A stretch of DNA of 20,365 bases from Magnetospirillum sp. (GTDB lineage Bacteria > Pseudomonadota > Alphaproteobacteria > Rhodospirillales > Magnetospirillaceae), in NCBI GenBank assembly GCA_016183945.1, contig JACPDP010000033.1, positions 1 to 20,365 of the forward strand. The letters run 5' to 3'. A program made the position numbers and the translations under genes. This document shows, piece by piece, positions 14,218 to 20,365 of the stretch (positions are counted from its first letter, which is position 1; the number at the start of each line of letters is the position of its first letter). The notes below the pieces were generated by a model. It had not been told where the DNA came from, did no database searches, and was given only the letters and a program-made list of their open reading frames with translations.

Positions 14218-15537
14218 TCACTTCTCGCGCAGGCTCATGGACATCGCCCGGCTCAGGGGCGCCAGCAGGTATTCCAGCGCGGTGCGCTGGCCGGTGACGA
14301 TCAGCACGTCGGTCTGCATGCCGGGGGTAAGCTGCCCCGGCAGCCGCTTCAGCGACTGGGGGTCGAGGTCGACCCGGGCCAGGTAATAGGGCTGGCCGGT
14401 GCGCTCCTCATGGAACAGGTCGGCCGACACCCGGGCAACCGTCCCCTCGGCCGGCGGCGTCAGCCCGCGCAGGAAGGTGCGAAAGCGCACCTGGGCCGGG
14501 CGGCCGGCATGGACGCGGTCGATGTCGTCGGGCGAAACATGCGCCTCGACGATCAGGGTCTCGTCGCGCGGCACGATGTCCATGACCTCTTCGCCCGGTT
14601 GCAGCACGCCGCCCAGCGTATGAACCTTGAGGCCGACCACCACGCCCGAGCGTGGCGCCCGCAGGACGGTGCGGGCGAGCGCGTCCTCGACCGCCGTCAA
14701 CTGCTGTTCGAGGTCGCGGCCCTGGGTCTCGACCTCGCGCAGTTCGGCGGCGACGTCGTTGAGGTGCTGATAGGTGACGTTGGCGATGTCCAGTTCGGTC
14801 GAGGCCTGGGATTGGCGCAGCCGGGCGACACGGGCGGAGTAGTCGTCGCGCTCGCCCTGCAGCCGTTCGGCCTCGCGCTGCAAGGACAGCAGCCGAGGCC
14901 GCCGCTCCAGTCCGCGCGCCAACAGATGCGAGGTCGAGGCCACCTCCTGCTTCACCAGGGTCAATTGGCGGTCCTTGGAGCGCTGCTCGGCGGCCAGGGC
15001 GTCGGCCTCGCGGTCGGCAAGCACGAGCCGTTTGCGCAGCACCGCCACCTGGCCGTCCAGGGTGGCGCGCCGTGCCCGGAACAGGTTGATCTGGGCCCGC
15101 TTGACCTCGGCAATGCGCGGCGTTTCGGGGGGGGGCAGGGTGGCGGAAAAGTCGATGGCGTCGGCGCCCTCGCGTTCCGCCACCAGCCGCGCCTTGTTGG
15201 CCTGGGTGTCCCAGTATTGCGACAGGAGCTGGTCGCGGCGGGCGCGAATGGCGGTGTCGTCGAGGCGCATCAGCGGCTGGCCGGCGGCGACTTCGTCGCC
15301 ATCATGGACCAGAATGCCGCGGACGATGCCGCCCTCCATGTGCTGGATGGTCTTGCGGTAGTTCTCGACCTTGACCTCGCCATGGGCGACCGCCGCCTCG
15401 TGCAGCGGCGCCATCGCCGCCCATAGGCCGAAGCCGCCGAAGGCGACGGCGATGGTGGCGAAGCCGACACGCCGGGTCAGGCCGCCGCCGACCGGTTCGG
15501 TGACATAGGGAACCAGGGCGCGCCCGGTGTCGCTCAT
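14218..15537 (-). CDS. type I secretion adaptor, HlyD/PrtE family
   Basis: The 439-residue protein has a short cytoplasmic N-terminus, one membrane helix (about 25-44, GFATIAVAFGGFGLWAAMAP) and then the HlyD signature EVKVENYRKTIQHMEGGIV (54-72). A long coiled-coil region rich in Arg, Leu, Gln and Glu spans about 150-300. The second lipoyl half follows (LRAPRSGVVVGLKVHTLGG), then a beta-rich C-terminal domain (…PGMQTDVLIVTGQRTALEYLLAP). The IQHMEGGIV motif is typical of PrtE/LipC-type adaptors that work with PrtD-type exporters. Its ATG shares ATGA with the stop of the ABC exporter gene, so both are co-translated. The third component, a TolC-like outer-membrane protein, is not in the window. 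Confidence 0.95.
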   Translation of the reverse strand: MSDTGRALVPYVTEPVGGGLTRRVGFATIAVAFGGFGLWAAMAPLHEAAVAHGEVKVENYRKTIQHMEGGIVRGILVHDGDEVAAGQPLMRLDDTAIRARRDQLLSQYWDTQANKARLVAEREGADAIDFSATLPPPETPRIAEVKRAQINLFRARRATLDGQVAVLRKRLVLADREADALAAEQRSKDRQLTLVKQEVASTSHLLARGLERRPRLLSLQREAERLQGERDDYSARVARLRQSQASTELDIANVTYQHLNDVAAELREVETQGRDLEQQLTAVEDALARTVLRAPRSGVVVGLKVHTLGGVLQPGEEVMDIVPRDETLIVEAHVSPDDIDRVHAGRPAQVRFRTFLRGLTPPAEGTVARVSADLFHEERTGQPYYLARVDLDPQSLKRLPGQLTPGMQTDVLIVTGQRTALEYLLAPLSRAMSMSLREK

Positions 15538-17273
15538 GACCGTGCCTCCCGCGCCGTCTGGGGTTGAATCTGGGGCTGGATGTCAATCCGGGCTCCCGCG
15601 CCTGGGGCCGCCGGCTGGGGCAGCACCCGCGCCATCACCTCCTCGCGTGGGCCCAGCAATTCGACGCGGCCGTCCTTCAGCAGCAGCAGGCGGTCGACCG
15701 TCATCAAGACTCGGGCGCGGTGGGCGATGATCAGGGTGGTGACGCCGCGTTCGCGCGCCCGCAGCAGCGCCCGGATCAGTGCGTTCTCGCCCTCGGCATC
15801 CAGGTTGGAATTGGGCTCGTCCAGCACCAGCAGGCGGGGCTCGCCATAGAACGCCCGCGCAATGGCGATGCGCTGGCGCTGGCCGCCGGACAGATTGCGC
15901 AGCGCCTCGCCGATCTCGGTGTCGTAGCCGAGCGGCAGGCGCAGCACCATGTCGTGGACGCCGGCCAACTGCGCCGCCTCGATTACCTTGGCGTCGTCGG
16001 GAACGCCCATGCGGGCGATGTTGCGTTTGACCGTGCCGGGGAACAGCTCGATGTCCTGGGGCAGATAGCCGACATGGCGGCCCAGGTCCTCGCGGTCCCA
16101 TGCCGCCATATCGGCGCCATCCAGGCGGGCGCGGCCATGGGTTGGCGCCAGGAGTCCCAGCATCACCCGCGCCAGCGTCGTCTTGCCGGCCGCCGAGGGG
16201 CCGATGATTCCCAGTGATTCGCCAGGCCGAATCTCGAAGTCCACCCGCGACAATACCGGCCTTTCGCGCCCTGCCACCTCGTAGGTCACCCGTTCCAGCG
16301 CCAGGCGCCCCCGCGGCACCGGCAGACGGGTGGTGCCCCGCCGGGGCAGTGGCCGCTCCAATTCGCTGCGGATGCGCCCATAGGAGGCGCGGGCGCCGAT
16401 GAGGTTCTTCCAACTGCCCACCAGGCTTTCCACCGGCGCCAGCGCGCGGGTCAGGATGATGGAACCGGCAATGATGCCGCCGGTGGACATCTCGTCGTTG
16501 ATGGCCAGCCATGCCCCCAGGCTGAGAACGGCGATCTGCACGAAGAATCGCCCGAACCGCGCCGCGGCGGCGAGCATGGCCGAGCGCTGCCAGGCACGCG
16601 ACAGCAACCGCCCGGTGCGGCCGCCCTCGGCCTGCCAGTCGGCGACGATGCCCTTCATCATGCCCATGGCCTCGATCACTTCGGAGCGGCGCACATAGTC
16701 GTCCGCCCGCGCCTGCGCCAGGATCATCCGGCGATTGGCGGCCTTGAGCGGCTCGCGGGTGGCGAACTCGCTGGCCAGCGCCAGCCCGAACAACACCACC
16801 GCGCCGGCCGTGGTCAGCCAGCCCAGGGCGGGGTGGAGCATGAACATCACCACCGCGTAGATGGGCACCCAAGGGGCATCGAACAGGTGGAAGATGCCGG
16901 CGCTGGTGATGAAACCGCGCACTTGGCCCAGCTCCCGCAGCAACGCGGCTCCCGTCGCGGTCTCGCCCTCGGTGCCACGGCGGATGGCGCGGGAAAGCAG
17001 CGCCGGCGCCCAGGCGCGGTCGAGCCACAGGCCGACATGGACCATCAGGCGCGAGCGCACCGCCTCCAGCGTGGCATGAACCGCCAGCGCGCCGACGGCG
17101 ATCACCGCCAGCATCGCCAGCGTCACCCCCGAACGGCTGGCAAGGACGCGGTCATAAACTTGCAGGCTGAAAAGCGGAATGGAAAGAATCAGCACGTTGG
17201 AAAACAGGCTGAACACCGCGGCCGCGGCGAAGGTTTGCCGCGCACCGGCGAGAATGCCGTCATCACCGGACAT
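15534..17273 (-). CDS. type I secretion ABC permease/ATPase, PrtD family
   Basis: The 579-residue half-transporter has a membrane domain (residues about 1-310, with LFSNVLILSIPLFSLQVYDRVL) and an ATPase domain. Walker A is GPSAAGKT (358-365), the Q-loop region GYLPQDIELFPGTVKRNIARMG (402-423), the signature LSGGQRQR (461-468), Walker B LLVLDEP (481-487) and the H-loop histidine in IIAHR (His518). There is no N-terminal C39 peptidase or peptidase-like domain, which separates it from HlyB and bacteriocin exporters and fits PrtD, whose substrates carry an uncleaved C-terminal signal. The tail has a Gln/Pro-rich extension (RIDIQPQIQPQTAREARS). The start at 17273 begins MSGDDG; an upstream in-frame start would lie within the hairpin at 17306-17335. 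The RTX gene just upstream is the probable substrate. Confidence 0.95.
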   Translation of the reverse strand: MSGDDGILAGARQTFAAAAVFSLFSNVLILSIPLFSLQVYDRVLASRSGVTLAMLAVIAVGALAVHATLEAVRSRLMVHVGLWLDRAWAPALLSRAIRRGTEGETATGAALLRELGQVRGFITSAGIFHLFDAPWVPIYAVVMFMLHPALGWLTTAGAVVLFGLALASEFATREPLKAANRRMILAQARADDYVRRSEVIEAMGMMKGIVADWQAEGGRTGRLLSRAWQRSAMLAAAARFGRFFVQIAVLSLGAWLAINDEMSTGGIIAGSIILTRALAPVESLVGSWKNLIGARASYGRIRSELERPLPRRGTTRLPVPRGRLALERVTYEVAGRERPVLSRVDFEIRPGESLGIIGPSAAGKTTLARVMLGLLAPTHGRARLDGADMAAWDREDLGRHVGYLPQDIELFPGTVKRNIARMGVPDDAKVIEAAQLAGVHDMVLRLPLGYDTEIGEALRNLSGGQRQRIAIARAFYGEPRLLVLDEPNSNLDAEGENALIRALLRARERGVTTLIIAHRARVLMTVDRLLLLKDGRVELLGPREEVMARVLPQPAAPGAGARIDIQPQIQPQTAREARS

Positions 17274-17305
17274 GGCGCACCACCCTTGCGTCTTTGCCAA
17301 AGGAA

Positions 17306-17335
17306 GGCCGCCCACCCAGATTGGGGTGGGCGGCC
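17306..17335 (-). terminator. strong hairpin between RTX substrate and exporter genes
   Basis: GGCCGCCCACCC and GGGTGGGCGGCC form a perfect 12-bp stem with a 6-base loop, starting seven bases after the RTX stop. On the minus strand it is followed by TTCCTTTGG, a partly T-rich run. It probably ends most transcripts of the substrate gene and lets some pass into the exporter genes, which would give more substrate than exporter. Confidence 0.75.
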
Positions 17336-17341
17336 GGGGCG

Positions 17342-18256
17342 TCAGGCGAGGAACCAGTCTGCCGAAACGGCACTCTGCTGCACGTTGTCCAAGGTCAGGG
17401 TGCCGCTGTCGATGGTGAGGGTGACGCCGGACGCCCCGCCGGTGGTTTCGGTGCCGCCGGTGGTCTCGGTGCCGCCGGTGGTTTCGGTGCCGCCGGTGGT
17501 CTCGGTGCCGCCGGTGGTGCCGGCGGTCGCGGTCGATAGGACCGTGGACACATCTTGGCCGGTGGCGATCAGAATGCGGTCGCCATCGGCGAAGTTGAAG
17601 TCCTGGATGACGTCATTGCCGCCGTCATAGATGAACAGGTCGGCCCCGGCACCGCCATGGAGGATGTCGTTGCCAGCCCCGCCGGTGAGGACGTCGTTGC
17701 CGTCGCCGCCGCGGAGCACGTCGTTGGAGTTGCTGCCGAACAGCATATCATCCCCAGCACCGCCATCGAGTTGGTAGCCCGCGGTGCCGGTCGAGGTGGT
17801 TCCCGTTCCTCCGGTGGTTCCGGTGGTTCCGGTGGTCCCCGTGGTGCCGGTCGTATCCGTAGTACCGGTGGTTCCTGTGGTGTCCGTAGTGCCGGCGGTG
17901 CCGGTGGTATCCGTGGTGGCGGTGGTCCCCGTGGTGCCGGTCGTATCCGTAGCACCGGTGGTGCCGGTGGTGTCCGTAGCACCGGTCGTCCCCGTGGTGC
18001 CGGTGGTTTCGCCCGCCGTCCCCGTGGTGCCGGTGGCCCCGCCCGTCGTCGCTGTGGCGCCGGTCGGCGCGAGATCCGGGGCAATCAGCACGTCGTTGCC
18101 GTCGCCTCCGACCAGGACAGACGCGTTTGGCGTTCCCACGATAAGCTCGTTGCCCGCGCCTCCGATCACCGCCAGGTCGCCGGTGGTGGCGGTGACAACG
18201 CTCAGGCCCTCGCTGGCGGTCGCGTCGGTCGTGCCGGTAGTTGTCCCGTTAGCCAT
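17342..18256 (-). CDS. RTX-type Ca-binding protein with Thr/Gly-rich repeats, probable type I secretion substrate
   Basis: The 304-residue protein has no N-terminal signal peptide. One pair of RTX-like repeats lies at 31-58 ([22 protein letters not shown]). A low-complexity stretch at about 68-158 is almost only Thr, Gly, Asp and Ala in [15 protein letters not shown] units. A block of GGxGxDxLx nonapeptides follows at 164-208 ([35 protein letters not shown]), and [20 protein letters not shown] closes the beta-roll as in serralysins. Then come about 4.5 copies of ETTGGT (246-274) and a C-terminal tail ending DWFLA. An acidic residue followed by hydrophobic ones at the extreme C-terminus is the known signal of PrtD-type substrates. 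The start at 18256 follows GGGAG; a TTG at 18283 is the alternative. No enzymatic domain is visible, so a structural, adhesive or matrix role is possible but unproven. Confidence 0.88.
   Translation of the reverse strand: MANGTTTGTTDATASEGLSVVTATTGDLAVIGGAGNELIVGTPNASVLVGGDGNDVLIAPDLAPTGATATTGGATGTTGTAGETTGTTGTTGATDTTGTTGATDTTGTTGTTATTDTTGTAGTTDTTGTTGTTDTTGTTGTTGTTGTTGGTGTTSTGTAGYQLDGGAGDDMLFGSNSNDVLRGGDGNDVLTGGAGNDILHGGAGADLFIYDGGNDVIQDFNFADGDRILIATGQDVSTVLSTATAGTTGGTETTGGTETTGGTETTGGTETTGGASGVTLTIDSGTLTLDNVQQSAVSADWFLA
17436..17520. repeat. 18-bp tandem repeats (36-bp higher-order unit) in the RTX gene
   Basis: About 4.7 copies of an 18-base unit CCGCCGGTGGTYTCGGTG encode TETTGG on the minus strand. 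Copies alternate T and C at one position (17436 and 17472 with TTT; 17454 and 17490 with TCT), so the real unit of the latest duplication is 36 bases. Confidence 0.85.
17789..18034. repeat. Thr/Gly-coding degenerate repeat array in the RTX gene
   Basis: GGT-rich 9- to 18-base units encode [15 protein letters not shown] peptides. A 42-base block at 17831-17872 recurs at 17921-17962 with one difference, a 90-base (30-codon) higher-order duplication. All changes keep the frame. Such arrays often vary in copy number. Confidence 0.8.
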
Positions 18257-18466
18257 TTCGGGGCTCCCTTTCGAAGTTGTCAACTGGAGAGGGGAACGGG
18301 TGCGGGGGGAATCCGTTGCATCCGATCATGGCCATAGGCTTTCGATGTTCACGATCTTCCCGGCATCGTGCCGTCCGCCGGGCAGGGGAGCGAAAAAACA
18401 TGTAACGCGTCCTTAACTTCCCCATGGTAGCCTTGTAGTCGGGAAACTCCAGAAAGGGAGGCCGCC

Positions 18467-18679
18467 ATGTCGAGAACGATCCCAGAAGGCCGCGTGCCGA
18501 TGATTGCCGCTTGGCTGGCAGCGCGCGGGCACGATCTGGTCACCGCGCCGGACAGTCTGGTGGCGCTGGCCATCGACGAGCCGTATTGGCCGGGCGACCA
18601 AGAAATTGCCGATCGGCACGATCCCTTCGGCGACAACCAGCGCTGGCCGCAGGGCGATCCGCCGCCTTACGCCCGCTGA
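18467..18679 (+). CDS. small hypothetical protein (70 residues)
   Basis: I do not recognise a family. GGGAGG lies eight bases before the ATG, a strong ribosome binding site, and a rho-independent terminator follows about 90 bases after the stop, both supporting a real gene. The product has an ordinary folded-looking front (IPEGRVPMIAAWLAARGHDLVTAPDSLVALAID) and an acidic, Pro/Trp-containing tail (EPYWPGDQEIADRHDPFGDN … WPQGDPPPYAR). There is no signal peptide, membrane segment or cysteine. It is divergent from the RTX gene across a 210-base gap, in which I see no clear promoter and no further gene. Confidence 0.7.
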   Translation: MSRTIPEGRVPMIAAWLAARGHDLVTAPDSLVALAIDEPYWPGDQEIADRHDPFGDNQRWPQGDPPPYAR

Positions 18680-18770
18680 GTTTTAGTCTGGCGATCCGCC
18701 GAGGCGGCTCGCTCGGTTGCCCCTGGCACGGGCATGGCGGTTCGATCGCCGATCATGCCGTCATGGTTTC

Positions 18771-18804
18771 GAATCGCCGGCCGCCGTGCCGGCGATTTCT
18801 GTTT
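18771..18804 (+). terminator. rho-independent terminator
   Basis: AATCGCCGGC (18772-18781) and GCCGGCGATT (18788-18797) form a perfect 10-bp stem with a 6-base loop, extended by one G-T pair and followed by TCTGTTTC. It suits the small gene ending at 18679. Confidence 0.7.
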
Positions 18805-18906
18805 CACCCCCACATCGGCGCATGGCCGCCATTTCCCCGCACTTTCACGAAGTGTTAGCGGGAGCGGCATGATAATGGTGCGGTGCACAAGATGAGGTCA
18901 TGGGGC

Positions 18907-19056
18907 ATGGACACTCGCCGTCGCTCACCACCGGACAAGGATAACCACCCCGCTGCCGGCGATGCCGAACAGGTCAAGCTGGTAAAGAAGCAGGAAAAGG
19001 AGCGGCGGGATTACGATTTCAGCGTGCTGAAGTCGCTGTTCGACGACGAAGCCTGA
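18907..19056 (+). CDS. very small basic/acidic protein (49 residues)
   Basis: An ATG at 18907 opens 49 codons ending in TGA at 19054-19056. The product starts MDTRRRSPPDKDNHPAAGD, continues with a charged segment VKLVKKQEKERRDYDF and ends SVLKSLFDDEA. GAGG lies nine bases upstream and a possible -10 box GATAAT lies at 18871-18876. A perfect 5-base inverted repeat CACTT-TCACG-AAGTG (18840-18854) precedes it. Codon third positions fit the window and a hairpin follows the stop. It has no signal peptide or membrane helix. The conserved-looking C-terminal DFSVLKSLFDDE could be a helical binding motif. I do not recognise a family; whether it is real rests on codon use and position. Confidence 0.6.
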   Translation: MDTRRRSPPDKDNHPAAGDAEQVKLVKKQEKERRDYDFSVLKSLFDDEA

Positions 19057-19073
19057 TCAAAGTCTCGCCGGCA

Positions 19074-19092
19074 CCCCCGCCAGGAGCGGGGG
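19074..19092. terminator. hairpin between converging genes
   Basis: CCCCCGC-CAGGA-GCGGGGG is a perfect 7-bp stem with a 5-base loop, extendable with mismatches. It lies between the 49-residue gene (stop 19056) and the cytochrome c' gene (stop 19107) and could serve both directions, although the T-runs are poor. Confidence 0.5.
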
Positions 19093-19106
19093 CGCGGCGG
19101 AAACTC

Positions 19107-19559
19107 TCAATCCTTGCGGAAATCGTCGTGGCAGGCCTTGCAGGTGCCGCCCAGCGCCTTGAAGGCGTTGGTCGACTGCTCGACGTTGCCGGTCTTGGCG
19201 GCGTCGACCAGGGCCAGGGCGGCGCCGAACGCCTTCTTGCCGGCCTCGTCGAACTTGGCGCGGTCGGTCCAGATGGCCGGCTTGGCCTTGGTCTCGCCGC
19301 TGTCGCTGCCGGCGGGATAGGCGTTGCCCATGTGCTTGAACGCATCGACGATGCCCTCGGCATGCCAGGACAGGTTTTCCGTGGCGCCGTTCTTGAGCAG
19401 CAGGATGGATTTGAGGCCGCCCATGTGACCGCCGATGATCTTGTAGATGCCTTGGCGGTGAACGATGACCGGGTTGCTCTCGTCGGCGAGGGCGACGGGG
19501 GCGAGTGCGGCGGTGGCGATGATGGCTGCGCAGGCAGTTAGAACCAGTTGGCGCGACAT
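19107..19559 (-). CDS. cytochrome c' (periplasmic)
   Basis: The 150-residue precursor has a signal peptide (residues 1-25, MSRQLVLTACAAIIATAALA…, cut ALA|DES). The mature part is a four-helix-bundle cytochrome: the first helix has HRQGIYKIIGGHMGGLKSIL and the last carries the haem site CKACH at 140-144, close to the C-terminus (CKACHDDFRKD), as in all cytochromes c'. Haem is attached covalently in the periplasm. The family binds NO and CO at a five-coordinate haem and is linked to NO tolerance in denitrifying and phototrophic bacteria. The start at 19559 is chosen because it begins the signal peptide, with GGGGAA upstream. A promoter-like pair lies just before it, so it can be expressed apart from the deacylase gene upstream. 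Confidence 0.95.
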   Translation of the reverse strand: MSRQLVLTACAAIIATAALAPVALADESNPVIVHRQGIYKIIGGHMGGLKSILLLKNGATENLSWHAEGIVDAFKHMGNAYPAGSDSGETKAKPAIWTDRAKFDEAGKKAFGAALALVDAAKTGNVEQSTNAFKALGGTCKACHDDFRKD

Positions 19560-19596
19560 GGGTGGCGATTCCCCTACTGACATGTGGACAGGGAGC

Positions 19597-19624
19597 ATGC
19601 TACCGGTTTCCACGACCGACACAA
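19597..19624 (-). promoter_or_regulatory. putative cytochrome c' promoter
   Basis: On the minus strand TTGTGT (19624-19619) and TAGCAT (19602-19597) are 16 bases apart, placing transcription start about 30 bases before the ATG. An AACAC-A-GTGTT palindrome (19638-19648) lies just upstream and could be a regulator site. Confidence 0.35.
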
Positions 19625-19654
19625 TCCCCGGCTGCATAACACAGTGTTTCTCCA

Positions 19655-20182
19655 TTAGAAACGATAGCCGTAGCGCAGCCCCAGGCCGTCCAACCCGGCG
19701 TTGTGGGGGGCGAGGTTGGCATTGCTGATGTGGTCGACCATCAGCGACAGGCTGTGATGGGCGTCGAAGCGCCACCCCACCGACAGGGATTCGCGGAACA
19801 GCACGCGGGACCCCAGCGCCTTGCGGCCAGGGTCCTTCTTGTTGAGCTTGCCGTCGTGGATGGCGCCGCCCAGGCTGCCCTCGCCGAACAGCTTGTCGGT
19901 GACGTCATAGCCCCAGGTCAGCCCGCCATAGACCTGGTCGGTGTCGCCGACACTGTTCACCGAGGCGCCGAGGTGGGGCCGTGGCGCACCGATGGCGTCG
20001 AGCGCCGCGGGTGACGTGAACAGCAACTCGACGTTGGCGTCGTAGCCGCGCTCCTTCTCGACGGTCACCAGCCCGGCGTCGTGGACCAGTAGGCCAAGGC
20101 GGATTTCGGAATAGACGTCCTCGGCCATCGCCGAGGCGGGCAGCAGCAGGGCGACGAGGGCGAGTCCGCGAAACAGGCGCAT
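19655..20182 (-). CDS. acyloxyacyl hydrolase / lipid A 3-O-deacylase, PagL family
   Basis: The 175-residue precursor has a signal peptide (1-20, MRLFRGLALVALLLPASAMA) and an eight-strand beta-barrel pattern, ending in the aromatic GLRYGYRF typical of outer-membrane proteins. PagL catalysis uses a His-x-Ser pair and a Glu twelve residues after the Ser. Here His151 and Ser153 are in VDHISNANL, and the residue twelve on is Asp165 (NAGLDGLG). The family removes the 3-O-linked acyl chain of lipid A at the outer membrane, changing immune stimulation and permeability. The start at 20182 is set by the signal peptide; the ribosome binding site is weak. It is followed after about 95 bases by the cytochrome c' gene. 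Confidence 0.85.
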   Translation of the reverse strand: MRLFRGLALVALLLPASAMAEDVYSEIRLGLLVHDAGLVTVEKERGYDANVELLFTSPAALDAIGAPRPHLGASVNSVGDTDQVYGGLTWGYDVTDKLFGEGSLGGAIHDGKLNKKDPGRKALGSRVLFRESLSVGWRFDAHHSLSLMVDHISNANLAPHNAGLDGLGLRYGYRF

Positions 20183-20365
20183 GCCCGAAGCATCGCCGCG
20201 GGGGCTGCCGCCGGCAATACCCCGTCGGTTGTATGACTTCCACTCATCGGCCGGCCCCCATATCAAGGGAGTTGGACGGTAGCCGGGAGAGGGTCGTCGG
20301 GAGTCGGTTGAGGCACCATCCTCGTGCATGAGAGCGACGCCCTCGCCCGGTGTCTTGGGCTCGAA
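20183..20365. other. right-end region without a supported gene
   Basis: A minus-strand frame is open from the window edge into the deacylase start, but it lacks a start signal and its predicted product looks random. A plus-strand ATG at about 20327 starts a frame that leaves the window after 13 codons, without a clear ribosome binding site. The deacylase promoter should lie here, but I see no convincing -35/-10 pair. Confidence 0.4.

Noticed and set aside
17436..17520. CRISPR-like short repeats
   Set aside because: The units are contiguous, have no unique spacers and keep the reading frame of the RTX gene, so they are coding tandem repeats.
17784..18416. Plus-strand open frame encoding a Val/Pro repeat protein (VVPVVPVV…)
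   Set aside because: It is the reverse-strand reading of the Thr/Gly repeat array and contains no start site or domain of its own.
18667..18888. Minus-strand 73-codon frame
   Set aside because: It covers the rho-independent terminator of the plus-strand gene, has no ribosome binding site and resembles no protein.

Overview
The window is GC-rich (about two thirds G+C by eye), with strong G/C bias at third codon positions, tightly packed genes, ATGA/TGATG stop-start overlaps and G-rich ribosome binding sites. With a c-type cytochrome c', a PagL-like lipid A deacylase, an MdtABC-like RND pump and a PrtD/PrtE-type type I exporter, this suggests a Gram-negative alphaproteobacterium. A Rhodospirillales / Magnetospirillum-like chromosome is my best guess, by inference only. 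I saw no rRNA, tRNA, CRISPR array, transposase or phage gene.

Layout. Positions 1-811 hold a possible gene tail and a secreted double-BON-domain protein. Positions 823-6937 form a divergent block around one control region (about 5165-5240). Leftward run a TetR-type regulator, an Old Yellow Enzyme-type flavin reductase (sharing ATGA with the regulator), an MFS transporter and a GlcD/D-lactate-dehydrogenase-type FAD oxidase. Rightward run a second MFS transporter and a MaoC-fold hydratase, again sharing ATGA. An 18-bp inverted repeat and two back-to-back promoters between them look like the regulator's operator. The block reads as an inducible uptake-and-oxidation set for an unidentified small carboxylate or unsaturated carbonyl compound.

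Positions 6942-9486 are mixed: a Panacea/SocA-like (DUF4065) protein, the iron-sulfur and FAD subunits of a molybdenum hydroxylase without the large Mo subunit beside them, a lone MNT-type minimal nucleotidyltransferase without a HEPN partner, and a short gene-poor gap with a fragment of a palindromic repeat. Positions 9487-13800 hold an RND efflux pump and its adaptor, preceded by a plausible promoter and a direct repeat of the kind bound by OmpR-family response regulators.

Positions 13971-18256 hold a decayed SRPBCC/AHSA1 fragment and then a type I secretion locus: adaptor, ABC exporter, and a Ca-binding RTX-type protein with long Thr/Gly-rich repeats, separated from its exporter by a strong hairpin. 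Positions 18467-20182 hold two small uncharacterised proteins (70 and 49 residues), a periplasmic cytochrome c' and a PagL-like outer-membrane deacylase with Asp where the family usually has catalytic Glu. The last 183 bases contain no gene I can support.

The best candidates for something undescribed are the low-complexity RTX substrate with its dedicated exporter, the TetR/OYE/MFS/MaoC regulon, and the two small proteins.
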